Source: Chlamydiota bacterium
Lineage (GTDB): Bacteria; Auribacterota; UBA3054; B51-G9
Direction: 5' to 3'
NCBI GenBank assembly: GCA_003648225.1
Contig: QMOL01000022.1
Span: forward strand, 1 to 17,962
DNA length: 17,962 bases
Shown here: piece after piece, positions 7,112 to 13,802 of the stretch
How positions within the stretch are numbered: the stretch's first letter is position 1
How the letters are laid out: each line of letters begins with the position of its first letter
Notes under the pieces: model-generated
What the model saw: the letters and a program-made list of their open reading frames with translations, nothing else
Database searches by the model: none
What the model was told of the DNA's origin: nothing
Position numbers and translations under genes: made by a program

Positions 7112-7717
7112 TTAGGACGCTGAGGACAGCGTCCCTCCAATGTTTTTCTGTACTGAACGAAGTTTAAGTGAGAAAATTGTTAGTGCAACTCCACCAACGG
7201 CAACAAAAATTCCTATAAAACGCACGAGCGTTCCGCCGGCGAGAATTGGAGCGTGAATAACAACAATTGAAAAGAGCACATAAATAATTCCGCCGAATAC
7301 GAGCCAACCGTTTTTCGTTTTCGCACCCAGAACTATTTCTTTAACACCTGAAATCATAGTAATAACGGCGATAATTAAAACCGTCATCCAGACAAGAAAT
7401 AAAGTACTGAAAATAGGATATGAGAAGACTGCAATTCCGGCAAGAATACCGATAATTGCCTGGAACAAGACAAGTCCGCGATATGATTTCACACTCCCTG
7501 AAGCAAAAAGCATAAATATACCGTCAACGATCCAGAAAGCGGCATTAACAATCACTAAAATAAGCAGCATTTTCCCCGGACGCATAAAGGCGTAAATGCC
7601 GAAAAAAATAGCAAGCAGGCCGCGAAACAGGAGTTGTCCCCAACTGCATGACATGCATTTATTTATGACGACTTTTATTTGTGTTTCTTCCGGTGTAAGT
7701 GTAGTTTGTTCTTCCAT
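7112..7717 (-). CDS. HdeD / DUF308 family inner-membrane protein
   Basis: The 201-residue product has a polar N-terminus (MEEQTTLTPEETQIKVVINK) and then about six membrane segments in pairs: GLLAIFFGIYAFM, MLLILVIVNAAFWIVDGIFMLF, GLVLFQAIIGILAGIAVFSYP, LFLVWMTVLIIAVITMISG, WLVFGGIIYVLFSIVVI and FIGIFVAVGGVALTIFSL. The pattern (WxxxxxRGxxAIxFGIxAFxxP near 26-47, and a WxxxGIFML segment) is that of the DUF308 family that includes HdeD, an acid-stress membrane protein in enterobacteria. The role elsewhere is unknown. AAGGA lies 7 bases before the ATG, supporting the start. The last residues (GGTLSSAS) are encoded by a perfect hairpin that looks like a dispersed repeat (7115-7134), so the original C-terminus may have been replaced. 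No convincing promoter was found. Confidence 0.88.
   Translation of the reverse strand: MEEQTTLTPEETQIKVVINKCMSCSWGQLLFRGLLAIFFGIYAFMRPGKMLLILVIVNAAFWIVDGIFMLFASGSVKSYRGLVLFQAIIGILAGIAVFSYPIFSTLFLVWMTVLIIAVITMISGVKEIVLGAKTKNGWLVFGGIIYVLFSIVVIHAPILAGGTLVRFIGIFVAVGGVALTIFSLKLRSVQKNIGGTLSSAS
7115..7134. repeat. Perfect hairpin forming the last codons of the HdeD-like gene
   Basis: GGACGCTG (7115-7122), loop AGGA, CAGCGTCC (7127-7134): an 8-bp perfect stem, GC-rich in AT-rich context, directly before the stop codon at 7112-7114. A similar GC-rich short palindrome (CGCGGA-TG-TCCGCG) sits at 7797-7810. On the minus strand the next bases are TAATTTG, so termination is only weakly suggested. Confidence 0.65.
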
Positions 7718-8059
7718 AATTTTTCCTTTGGCTTTTGGGTTATATTAATTTCTTTGTTCGAATTCACAGGAGAGACCCGATTTTTTATTTGCATAGCGCG
7801 GATGTCCGCGTCCGCGAACTTACAAACGTTAATTTTTACACAACTAAGTGTTTTACCTCTTCGCGCATCGGATCGAAAATACGCCTTGGAGTAAGCTACG
7901 CGTAACGCCTTTTTTATTTTGGATATTTTCTGTATTCTGTAGCCGACCTCGATGTGGTCGAAAGAACCGCAGCCAACGGCAGCGGCTACAATATATTTCC
8001 ATGTTTTAATTAACGTTTTTTAAGCGGCTTTTAAAAATCGGGTGCTCCTGTAATTAAAT
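7718..8059. other. Divergent intergenic region between the HdeD and TRL genes
   Basis: This gap of over 400 bases separates two divergent genes. It holds the ribosome site of the HdeD gene at its left end, a small GC palindrome at 7797-7810, the modular repeat at 7937-7990 and the TRL promoter at its right end (8060-8088). The stretch 7811-7936 contains an 8-base palindrome TACGCGTA and a T-rich run, but no reading frame with a plausible start and ribosome site. I see no RNA gene. Confidence 0.6.
7937..7990. repeat. Modular hairpin repeat, short form (copy B)
   Basis: CTGTAGCCG at the left (7937-7945) and CGGCTACA at the right (7983-7990) form terminal inverted repeats. Module 1 is present with an imperfect stem (GACCTC/GTGGTC, one T-T mismatch). 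Module 3 has the same CCGC-A-GCC/GGC-A-GCGG hairpin as copy A with loop AAC. Module 2, present in copy A, is absent. Confidence 0.75.
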
Positions 8060-8088
8060 TTGCATTATATTTAAAGATTGATTATAAT
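8060..8088 (+). promoter_or_regulatory. Predicted promoter of the TRL-like lipoprotein gene
   Basis: TTGCAT (8060-8065), 17 bases, perfect TATAAT (8083-8088). Transcription would start near 8095, leaving a leader of about 50 bases before the ATG at 8144. This also supports 8144 rather than the in-frame ATG at 8078, which lies within the promoter. Confidence 0.65.
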
Positions 8089-8143
8089 AGTACAGGTCGT
8101 TAAATCATCAAATACATTATTAACCCCTGAACGGAGAAATCAA

Positions 8144-8479
8144 ATGAAAAAAATTATTATAGTTGTAATGTGTATGTTAATGTTATGTCTTACAAGTTGC
8201 GTTATCCCGATAGCTGAATCAACACCTCTAGCAGGTGGATTAATTTATTCTAATATGCGCTTCAGCGGGAAACTGCCTAATGTGGAAAACGCGCAACCCG
8301 GGCCGAAAAGAGGTTCCTCTGAGATGAGCGAAGTCCTATGGTGCGTAACTTCAGGCAATGCCAGCATTAGCCAGGCAGCAAGAAATGCCGGTATATCAAA
8401 GATCAAAACAGTGGAATTTGAATACGTAAATGTTCTTCTTGTTTATCAAAAGTATACAACTTACGTTACCGGAGAATAA
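8144..8479 (+). CDS. TRL-like family lipoprotein
   Basis: The start is the ATG at 8144, with GGAG 7 bases upstream; the in-frame ATG at 8078 would put the signal peptide internally. The 111-residue product starts MKKIIIVVMCMLMLCLTSC, a lipoprotein signal with cysteine 19. It continues with TPLAGGLIYSNMRFSG. The C-terminal half, WCVTSGNASISQAARNAGI (about 66-84) followed by KIKTVEFEYVNVLLVYQKYTTYVTGE, matches the TRL-like family: a GNASI-type motif, a repeat of Ala-rich helix and a terminal V-x-GE. The family is named after a lipoprotein gene near tRNA genes in some bacteria; its function is unknown. No tRNA is seen here. It is the only complete plus-strand gene, single, convergent with the RND permease gene across a tandem array. 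Confidence 0.82.
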   Translation: MKKIIIVVMCMLMLCLTSCVIPIAESTPLAGGLIYSNMRFSGKLPNVENAQPGPKRGSSEMSEVLWCVTSGNASISQAARNAGISKIKTVEFEYVNVLLVYQKYTTYVTGE

Positions 8480-8496
8480 ATAATTAAAATTTCTAT

Positions 8497-8613
8497 TTAG
8501 ATCAATTAGATCAATTAGATCAATTAGATCAATTAGGTCAATTAGATCAATTAGATCAGTTAGATCAATTAGATCAATTAGGTCAATTAGGTCAATTAGG
8601 TCAATTAGGTCAA
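8497..8613. repeat. Tandem array of thirteen 9-bp units (TTAGATCAA / TTAGGTCAA)
   Basis: Thirteen uninterrupted 9-base units fill the gap between two convergent genes. Units 1-4, 6, 8 and 9 read TTAGATCAA, unit 7 is TTAGATCAG, and units 5 and 10-13 are TTAGGTCAA. Eight units contain GATC. The array starts 18 bases after the TRL stop and ends 3 bases before the RND stop. A lone exact unit TTAGGTCAA occurs again at 17130-17138. The period is a multiple of three, so the array stays open in frame and creates a spurious ORF. Confidence 0.95.
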
Positions 8614-8616
8614 TTA

Positions 8617-11600
8617 CTAACCCTCTTCTTTCACCCATTTAATTTTAAAGAATATTGCGTAAAATACAGGTACAATAATCATTGTCAATACGCATGCAAA
8701 AGTTAGTCCAAACATAATTGTTACAGCCATAGACTTGAAAAATGCATCTAAAAGAAGTGGCATCATTCCAAGAACAGTTGTTGCCGCAGCCATACTTACG
8801 GGCCGTATGCGGCTTACCGCAGAATCAAGGATAGCGGTTAACGGCTGTTTCCCCAATTTAAGCTGAGAATTTATTTCATCGATTAATACGATTGCATTTT
8901 TAATCTGCATTCCCACCAAACTTAACATTCCAAGCAATGCCATAAAACCAAACGGCTGTTTTGTTATCAATAGACCTGCTGTAATTCCTATCATAGCAAA
9001 AGGAACGGTCAACCAAATAACAAGAGGTTGTCGTATAGAGTTAAAGAGGAAAATTACTATTAAAACCATTGTGATTAAAAACAATGGCGCATTTGCCGCA
9101 ATTCCTGCTTGGGCATCATTAGAGTTTTCGAATTCTCCACCCCATTCTAGATTATAGCCCGGTGGCAGTTTAATAGCCTCAATTTTAGGTTTTATTCTGC
9201 TGAGCAGAAGAGTTGCCGGACCGGCTCTCTGATCGCACTGAGCTGTAATAGTAGGTCGTCGATCTCTTCTAAATCTTATACTGTCTTCAAATATAGTTTC
9301 GAATCCTGAAATAACTTGCCTAAGAGGAATCATTTTTTCCGCTGCCGGACTCCATATCTGTATATTATTCATATCAGAAATATCATTTCGTTCGTTCTCT
9401 GGTGCTCTGGCTATTATATCCAAAAGTTCATCTCTTTCGCGATAAATTCCTGCTTTAGTTCCATCAAAAGACATTTGTAGTGTTTTGCATACATCAGGAC
9501 GCTCAATTCCAACTCGCCTAGCTTGTACTTCAGAAAGAACAGGTTGAATAACCGGAATCATATGTCTCCAATCCGTGCGAATTCCTCTTGCTCCACCGTC
9601 AGCATACATAATATCTATAGCTTGATTAGCAATTTCGCGTAAAATTTCTCCATTAGGTCCACTAAATCTCGCTTCGATTTTAGCTCCTCCACCAGGTCCC
9701 ATTTCAAAAGGCTGTACAACAGCAATTCCATCAAGTTGATTTTCATCGAGATATTTTTGAACTTTAGGCATTAAATTTGAAAGTTCTTTTGAATCATCTA
9801 CAGAAACAAGAAAATATGCATAACAACTGTTATTTTTCTCAGCGGTAAATGTTAAAAGGAATCGAGCAGCTCCTTGACCTACAATAGTACCAATATCGGT
9901 TACATGATCGAGTCCCATAATATATTTTTCAATTTCGGTAGCTTTTTTCTCTGTTTCTCTAATATCTGTTCCTTCAGGGAGCCAGAAATTAACCATAAAC
10001 TGCGGCATAGTAGAAGGCGGGAAAAATGTTCTATCTACATATTTAAATCCAACTATCGAAATAATGAGCAAGCCAACCATAACAGCAACGGTAATCCATC
10101 TGAAACGCAGGCACATATTCAGGAATTTTTTGTATGCCTTAAAAAAGCCGCCAGCGTAAGGATCTTCACTTTTTTCTCCTTCTTTTTTAGGCTTAGCGTG
10201 AAAAAATGTTGTACACAAAAAAGGTGTTATAGTAATTGCTGTAATCCAACTTAATAATAATGATATTCCAACCACTTCAAATAACGAACGACAAAATTCC
10301 CCTGTGGAATCATCAGATAATCCAATTACACCAAATGCCGTAATTGCTACAAGTGTTCCACCAAGTAATGGATACATTGTTTGGCTAACGACCTCGTTTG
10401 CGGATTTAATTTTATCTTCTCCGGCCTGAATTTTTACCATTAAGCCTTCTGTAACAACAATGGCATTATCCACAAGCATACCGAGAGAGATAATAAGAGC
10501 ACCAAGTGAAATTCTTTGAAGAATAATCCCTTGCGATTTCATTACGATAAATGTTGCGCAAATTGTAATAAGAAGTACCGCACCAATAATCAGTCCGCTT
10601 CGCAGTCCCATAAATATTAGTAAAACAATAATAACAATCAGTATTGCCTCAATTAAATTTATCACAAAACTATTTACTGCTTTGGTTACCGACTCGGACT
10701 GCATCGCCATTATTCCGCTTTTGATTCCTGCCGGTGCTTGGGATTTCAGTTCTTTAAATCGTACAGCAAGGGCATTTCCCATTGTAACAACATTCCCACC
10801 TTCAACACATGATACTCCAAGAGCTAAAGCCGGTTTACCGTTAAATCTTTGAATATAATTTGGTGGTTCTTTATATCCGCGGGTAATCTTAGCCACATCG
10901 CGTAAATAAACAAGTTTCTTAGGATCATTATTAATTAATAAGTCTCCAAACTGATCCACAGAAGTGAACTCACCTGATGGTTGAATAGGAATATAATCGG
11001 TTCCGGCAACTACTTTTCCAGCATCTGAAACAAGATTTTTTGAGGAAAGAGCATTATATATTTGTGGTTGAGTAATTCCAAGTTGCGACATTTTTTCTCT
11101 TAACATCTCTACATAAACAACTTCAGGTATATTACCAAAAATTTCTACTTTTTTAACATCCTGTACTAACAACAATTCTCGCTTAAGGAATTTTAAATAG
11201 TCATAAAGTTCGGCTATACTGTAATTATCTCCTGTAAATGCGACATATACACCATATACATCACCATAATCGTCATTAATCATAGGAACTCCACAGCCCG
11301 GCGGTAATTTCTCTTGTGCATCAGCTATCTTTCGCCTCAACTCATCCTTTACCTGTGGCATAGAGTACTTATCGTACTTATCTTTTATTGTAACCGTAAC
11401 CGTTGAAAATCCGACATGCGATTCAGAAACAACTTCTTTAGTCTGACCAAGTTGTTGAGCTGCCTGTTCGATTACATCTGTAACTTCTTTTTCTACTTCC
11501 TTAGCCGTAGCTCCCGGGTATATAGTTGTTATAAGAATATCCTTAATTGTAAATTCCGGATCTTCAAGTCTACCCATCTGTTGATAAGAAATTATGCCGC

Positions 11601-11670
11601 CGAAAACAGCGAGTATAATTAGAACAGTTGTGATAACTTTATTTTTTATTGTTATTTCTGCTATTTTCAT
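8617..11670 (-). CDS. RND (AcrB/HAE1-type) efflux permease
   Basis: The 1017-residue product is a full-length proton-driven RND pump of the inner membrane. It begins with the first transmembrane helix (ITIKNKVITTVLIILAVFGGIISY) and then the first periplasmic porter/docking domain (about 35-335, including YPGATAKEVEKEVTDVIE). Next come helices 2-6 with LGMLVDNAIVVTEG (about 396-409), the second periplasmic domain (about 560-850) and helices 8-12. The TM4 motif has Asp401 followed by Asn402, where AcrB has two Asp. The TM10 Lys is present (QIKNAIVLIDE, Lys924). Asn at this place occurs in RND subgroups, so activity is likely. Substrate cannot be inferred. It lies 67 bases behind the adaptor gene in the same direction. 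No ribosome site is obvious before the ATG. No outer-membrane TolC-type gene is in the window. Confidence 0.95.
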   Translation of the reverse strand: MKIAEITIKNKVITTVLIILAVFGGIISYQQMGRLEDPEFTIKDILITTIYPGATAKEVEKEVTDVIEQAAQQLGQTKEVVSESHVGFSTVTVTIKDKYDKYSMPQVKDELRRKIADAQEKLPPGCGVPMINDDYGDVYGVYVAFTGDNYSIAELYDYLKFLKRELLLVQDVKKVEIFGNIPEVVYVEMLREKMSQLGITQPQIYNALSSKNLVSDAGKVVAGTDYIPIQPSGEFTSVDQFGDLLINNDPKKLVYLRDVAKITRGYKEPPNYIQRFNGKPALALGVSCVEGGNVVTMGNALAVRFKELKSQAPAGIKSGIMAMQSESVTKAVNSFVINLIEAILIVIIVLLIFMGLRSGLIIGAVLLITICATFIVMKSQGIILQRISLGALIISLGMLVDNAIVVTEGLMVKIQAGEDKIKSANEVVSQTMYPLLGGTLVAITAFGVIGLSDDSTGEFCRSLFEVVGISLLLSWITAITITPFLCTTFFHAKPKKEGEKSEDPYAGGFFKAYKKFLNMCLRFRWITVAVMVGLLIISIVGFKYVDRTFFPPSTMPQFMVNFWLPEGTDIRETEKKATEIEKYIMGLDHVTDIGTIVGQGAARFLLTFTAEKNNSCYAYFLVSVDDSKELSNLMPKVQKYLDENQLDGIAVVQPFEMGPGGGAKIEARFSGPNGEILREIANQAIDIMYADGGARGIRTDWRHMIPVIQPVLSEVQARRVGIERPDVCKTLQMSFDGTKAGIYRERDELLDIIARAPENERNDISDMNNIQIWSPAAEKMIPLRQVISGFETIFEDSIRFRRDRRPTITAQCDQRAGPATLLLSRIKPKIEAIKLPPGYNLEWGGEFENSNDAQAGIAANAPLFLITMVLIVIFLFNSIRQPLVIWLTVPFAMIGITAGLLITKQPFGFMALLGMLSLVGMQIKNAIVLIDEINSQLKLGKQPLTAILDSAVSRIRPVSMAAATTVLGMMPLLLDAFFKSMAVTIMFGLTFACVLTMIIVPVFYAIFFKIKWVKEEG

Positions 11671-11737
11671 AATAATTTTAATAGTGTGTCTAAAAGTCTA
11701 AAATGTGAGAAATGAAAGTTAATTTATCGAGTAAAAT

Positions 11738-12844
11738 TTAAAAGAATTTCTTATATTTTTTTACTTTAGCACCGGGTGATAGAGCCATAGTTCCGGAAAC
11801 AACAATTTGTTCATCTTTTTTAAGTCCACTATTTATTTCCATTTTCCCATCTTTCATTTCTCCAACTTTTACTTCTCTTTTCTGTACCGTCATTGTTGAG
11901 GGATCAACAACCCATACAAACGGAGTTCCATTAGGTTCAGATATCACAGAATTTATCGGTACAAAAATAGCCGAAGATTTTCTTTCAATTTCTCCGGATA
12001 ATGATGAAGGAAGAATACTTATCGTCGCGGTCATTCCAGGCATAATATTAGCATCGTTCGGTCTTTTCATCGTAAATGTAATAGGGTATGTCTGGGTATC
12101 ACTATCAGCAATCGTGCCAAACTCTTTCAAAGTCACTCTGTATTTCTTATTTGGAATTGACGCAAAAGCTACTTCAGCTTTGATTTTTTTTGCAAGATCT
12201 TCAATAGTATCCCGTCCTTTTCCTCTGGCCACATCATTTTCAGGAATATTGATAAGGATATCAAGATTCACTAAATTCTGAAGTTGTATTACCGGCTGAT
12301 TAACAGCAACATCCTGATGATTATCGATGTATTTTCTACCAACTGAACCATTAAACGGAGCTTTAAGAACCGAATCTTCAAGTGCTTTTTCTGCTGTTCT
12401 TACATCTGAGAGTGCAACATCCAGGTTTCTTTTCTTTTGATTAAACTCATCTTTAGAAATGACTCCTTTGTCAACAAGTTTTTGATAACTGTCATACTGC
12501 GATTTGGCAAGGTCATATTCTGCTTTAGCTGATTTAAGATTAGCTATAAAGTCCCGCTGGTCAAGTTTGGCAACTATATCTCCTTTCTTAAGAACTTCAC
12601 CTTGCTTTATAGGTAATTCTAACACTCGACCGGCAACAACAAAAGAAAGATCAGCCGAATCAGTTGCTTTAACCTGTCCGGGATAATCATAATTAACGGA
12701 AGTAGTGTTTGAGCCAATTGTCATTATTTTAACATTCCAAACTTGTTCTTTTTTCTCTTCAACTTTTTTAGAGCATGAAATGAGTGATGCAATAACCATC
12801 AGAGCCAAAGCAGGCATCAATATTTTTTTCATTTTAATCTTCAT
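11738..12844 (-). CDS. RND efflux adaptor (periplasmic membrane-fusion lipoprotein)
   Basis: The 368-residue product links an RND permease to an outer-membrane channel. It has a lipoprotein signal ending LISC (cysteine 24). A beta-barrel/lipoyl part follows (YPGQVKATDSADLSF, then GRVLELPIKQGEVLKKGDIVAKLD, about 72-95). Next is the alpha-hairpin (about 97-155) with VDKGVISKDEF, then the second lipoyl half (LKAPFNGSVGRKYIDNHQDV). A beta-barrel and a membrane-proximal domain finish it (MPGMTATISILP, INSGLKKDEQIVVSGTMALSPGAKV). It lies between the channel gene (27-base gap) and the permease gene. A second ATG four codons in, with a GAAG about 7 bases ahead of it, is an alternative start. No strong ribosome site precedes the first. 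Confidence 0.93.
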   Translation of the reverse strand: MKIKMKKILMPALALMVIASLISCSKKVEEKKEQVWNVKIMTIGSNTTSVNYDYPGQVKATDSADLSFVVAGRVLELPIKQGEVLKKGDIVAKLDQRDFIANLKSAKAEYDLAKSQYDSYQKLVDKGVISKDEFNQKKRNLDVALSDVRTAEKALEDSVLKAPFNGSVGRKYIDNHQDVAVNQPVIQLQNLVNLDILINIPENDVARGKGRDTIEDLAKKIKAEVAFASIPNKKYRVTLKEFGTIADSDTQTYPITFTMKRPNDANIMPGMTATISILPSSLSGEIERKSSAIFVPINSVISEPNGTPFVWVVDPSTMTVQKREVKVGEMKDGKMEINSGLKKDEQIVVSGTMALSPGAKVKKYKKFF

Positions 12845-12871
12845 TGTTTTTGTTATGTTTATTAATTTTAT

Positions 12872-13513
12872 TTATTTTTCTTTCTTTTTAATACTGTGAA
12901 CTCCTATTAAACGACCGATAAATACAGCTACGTAAAGCACCCCTGTTGCCGCTTCAATTCCCGATAATCTCCTCGCCAAAGGCGATACAGGGACAATATC
13001 TCCGTAACCAAGTGTTGTTAATGTCGAAAAACTATAATACAAATAATCCCAGTTGTTTTTACCTGCCATAATCCCTTCCGGATTAAATTTAAGATACCCT
13101 AATTTACCTAATACACCATAAGCATGAGCAAAACCTATTGCAATCATAAAATATCCTAATAAACTTGCGTAAATTAAGTCATCAGTTATTTCATCTTCCG
13201 TTATAATATATTGAAAAATATACATTATAACAATAAAATAAGCTACAAGTCCGAAAATATTTGTCGCGTAAAAATATACATTGTTATTATAATTTAACAA
13301 TGGTAAAACAACTGCAGCAGATACAGTTACAACACCAAAGACCAGCCATTTCCTACTTCTGGAAATTAAATACGGGGTAAATAAGAAAATTATTATCAAT
13401 CCGCTCAAAAAAATGGTGTTTAAAATAATTAAACTATTTGATATGAGCGGCTGAACTACCAAATAACTGATTAAGCAAAGGAATATAATTTTAAATTTAT
13501 TTTTATGTTTCAT
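12872..13513 (-). CDS. Potassium-channel-like membrane protein (Ion_trans_2 pore)
   Basis: The 213-residue product has about six hydrophobic segments (near 7-22, 28-48, 56-72, 83-103, 114-134, 184-204). The last two flank a pore loop YYSFSTLTTLGYGDIVPVSP with the canonical selectivity filter TTLGYGD (166-172). The helix before the pore lacks the regular arginine ladder of a voltage sensor, and the acidic loop EDEITDD (106-112) lies before helix five. No cytoplasmic RCK/TrkA domain follows; the chain ends in a basic tail (SIKKKEK). A potassium-selective pore is likely from the filter; gating is unknown. It is first in the operon with the RND adaptor (27 bases) and permease. Expression is probably set by the promoter and palindrome at 13529-13568. 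No clear Shine-Dalgarno sequence; the ATG at 13522-13520 is a two-codon dead end. Confidence 0.9.
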   Translation of the reverse strand: MKHKNKFKIIFLCLISYLVVQPLISNSLIILNTIFLSGLIIIFLFTPYLISRSRKWLVFGVVTVSAAVVLPLLNYNNNVYFYATNIFGLVAYFIVIMYIFQYIITEDEITDDLIYASLLGYFMIAIGFAHAYGVLGKLGYLKFNPEGIMAGKNNWDYLYYSFSTLTTLGYGDIVPVSPLARRLSGIEAATGVLYVAVFIGRLIGVHSIKKKEK

Positions 13514-13528
13514 TTTATCATGGTTTTT

Positions 13529-13552
13529 ATTCTGGTATAATTATACCAGAAT
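13529..13552. promoter_or_regulatory. Perfect 24-bp palindrome over the -10 box: candidate operator
   Basis: ATTCTGGTATAA (13529-13540) is followed directly by its exact reverse complement (13541-13552). The -10 TATAAT of the channel-RND promoter lies inside it, and the predicted start of transcription is also within it. A dimeric repressor bound here would block RNA polymerase. No regulator gene lies nearby in the window. I cannot assign it to a known regulator family. Confidence 0.7.
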
Positions 13553-13568
13553 GTCCGTTTTTTGTCAA
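13540..13568 (-). promoter_or_regulatory. Consensus sigma70 promoter of the channel-RND operon
   Basis: On the minus strand TTGACA (13563-13568), exactly 17 bases, TATAAT (13540-13545): every base of both boxes and the spacer length match the sigma70 consensus. Transcription would start near 13533, about 20 bases before the channel ATG at 13513, giving a very short leader. Confidence 0.85.
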
Positions 13569-13670
13569 TCACTTCTTACTTGGCAGTTATATATCACTTT
13601 TTTGCGAAAAATCAATTGATAATAAATAGCAAAACATATGACAAAAAACGGTTCCGGTACAGAAAAATAA

Positions 13671-13731
13671 CAAAAGCACATGACCGGCATGTGTATCCCG
13701 CATATTCCGGAATGCCTAGTTCTTGCTTTTG
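13671..13731. repeat. Inverted-repeat element with inner hairpins
   Basis: CAAAAGCA (13671-13678) and TGCTTTTG (13724-13731) form 8-bp terminal arms. Inside are CACATG/CATGTG (13678-13694) and the palindrome ATTCCGGAAT (13704-13713). It abuts modular repeat copy C with no gap, occupying the place where that family's left module would be. It has the same design (terminal arms around small hairpins) but different sequence. Confidence 0.55.
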
Positions 13732-13784
13732 ATTAATCCCGCCTATGGCGGATCTTCAACCGCAGCCATCAGCAGCGGTTACAG
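13732..13784. repeat. Modular hairpin repeat, left-truncated (copy C)
   Basis: These 53 bases align without gaps to 5131-5183 of copy A with only 5 differences. Module 2 (CCGCC-TAT-GGCGG) and module 3 (CCGC-A-GCC / AGC-A-GCGG) are present. The right end reads CGGTTACAG instead of CGGCTACAG. Module 1 and its left arm are missing. The copy starts 18 bases beyond the stop of the minus-strand gene ending at 13803. Confidence 0.8.
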
Positions 13785-13802
13785 AAGCCGAACTCGGAAA
13801 AG

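Noticed and set aside
7679..7894. Plus-strand ORF of 71 codons at the HdeD promoter side
   Set aside because: Starts antisense within the HdeD gene, no ribosome site, and no protein-like pattern.
7882..7920. Possible terminator (TACGCGTA followed by T-rich run)
   Set aside because: The stem is too short and no plus-strand gene lies upstream to be terminated.
8078..8143. Longer start for the TRL-like lipoprotein
   Set aside because: It lies in the promoter and would bury the lipoprotein signal; the ATG at 8144 has GGAG at correct distance.
8497..8613. CRISPR-like array
   Set aside because: Units are 9 bases and contiguous, with no spacers and no cas genes.
8396..8638. Minus-strand ORF of 80 codons with a Leu-Ile-Asp repeat
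   Set aside because: It is produced by the 9-bp tandem array (period divisible by three), starts inside the RND gene in another frame, has no ribosome site and runs into the TRL gene antisense.
9874..10254. Plus-strand ORF of 126 codons inside the RND permease gene
   Set aside because: Antisense shadow of a clearly conserved gene, without ribosome site or recognisable protein features.
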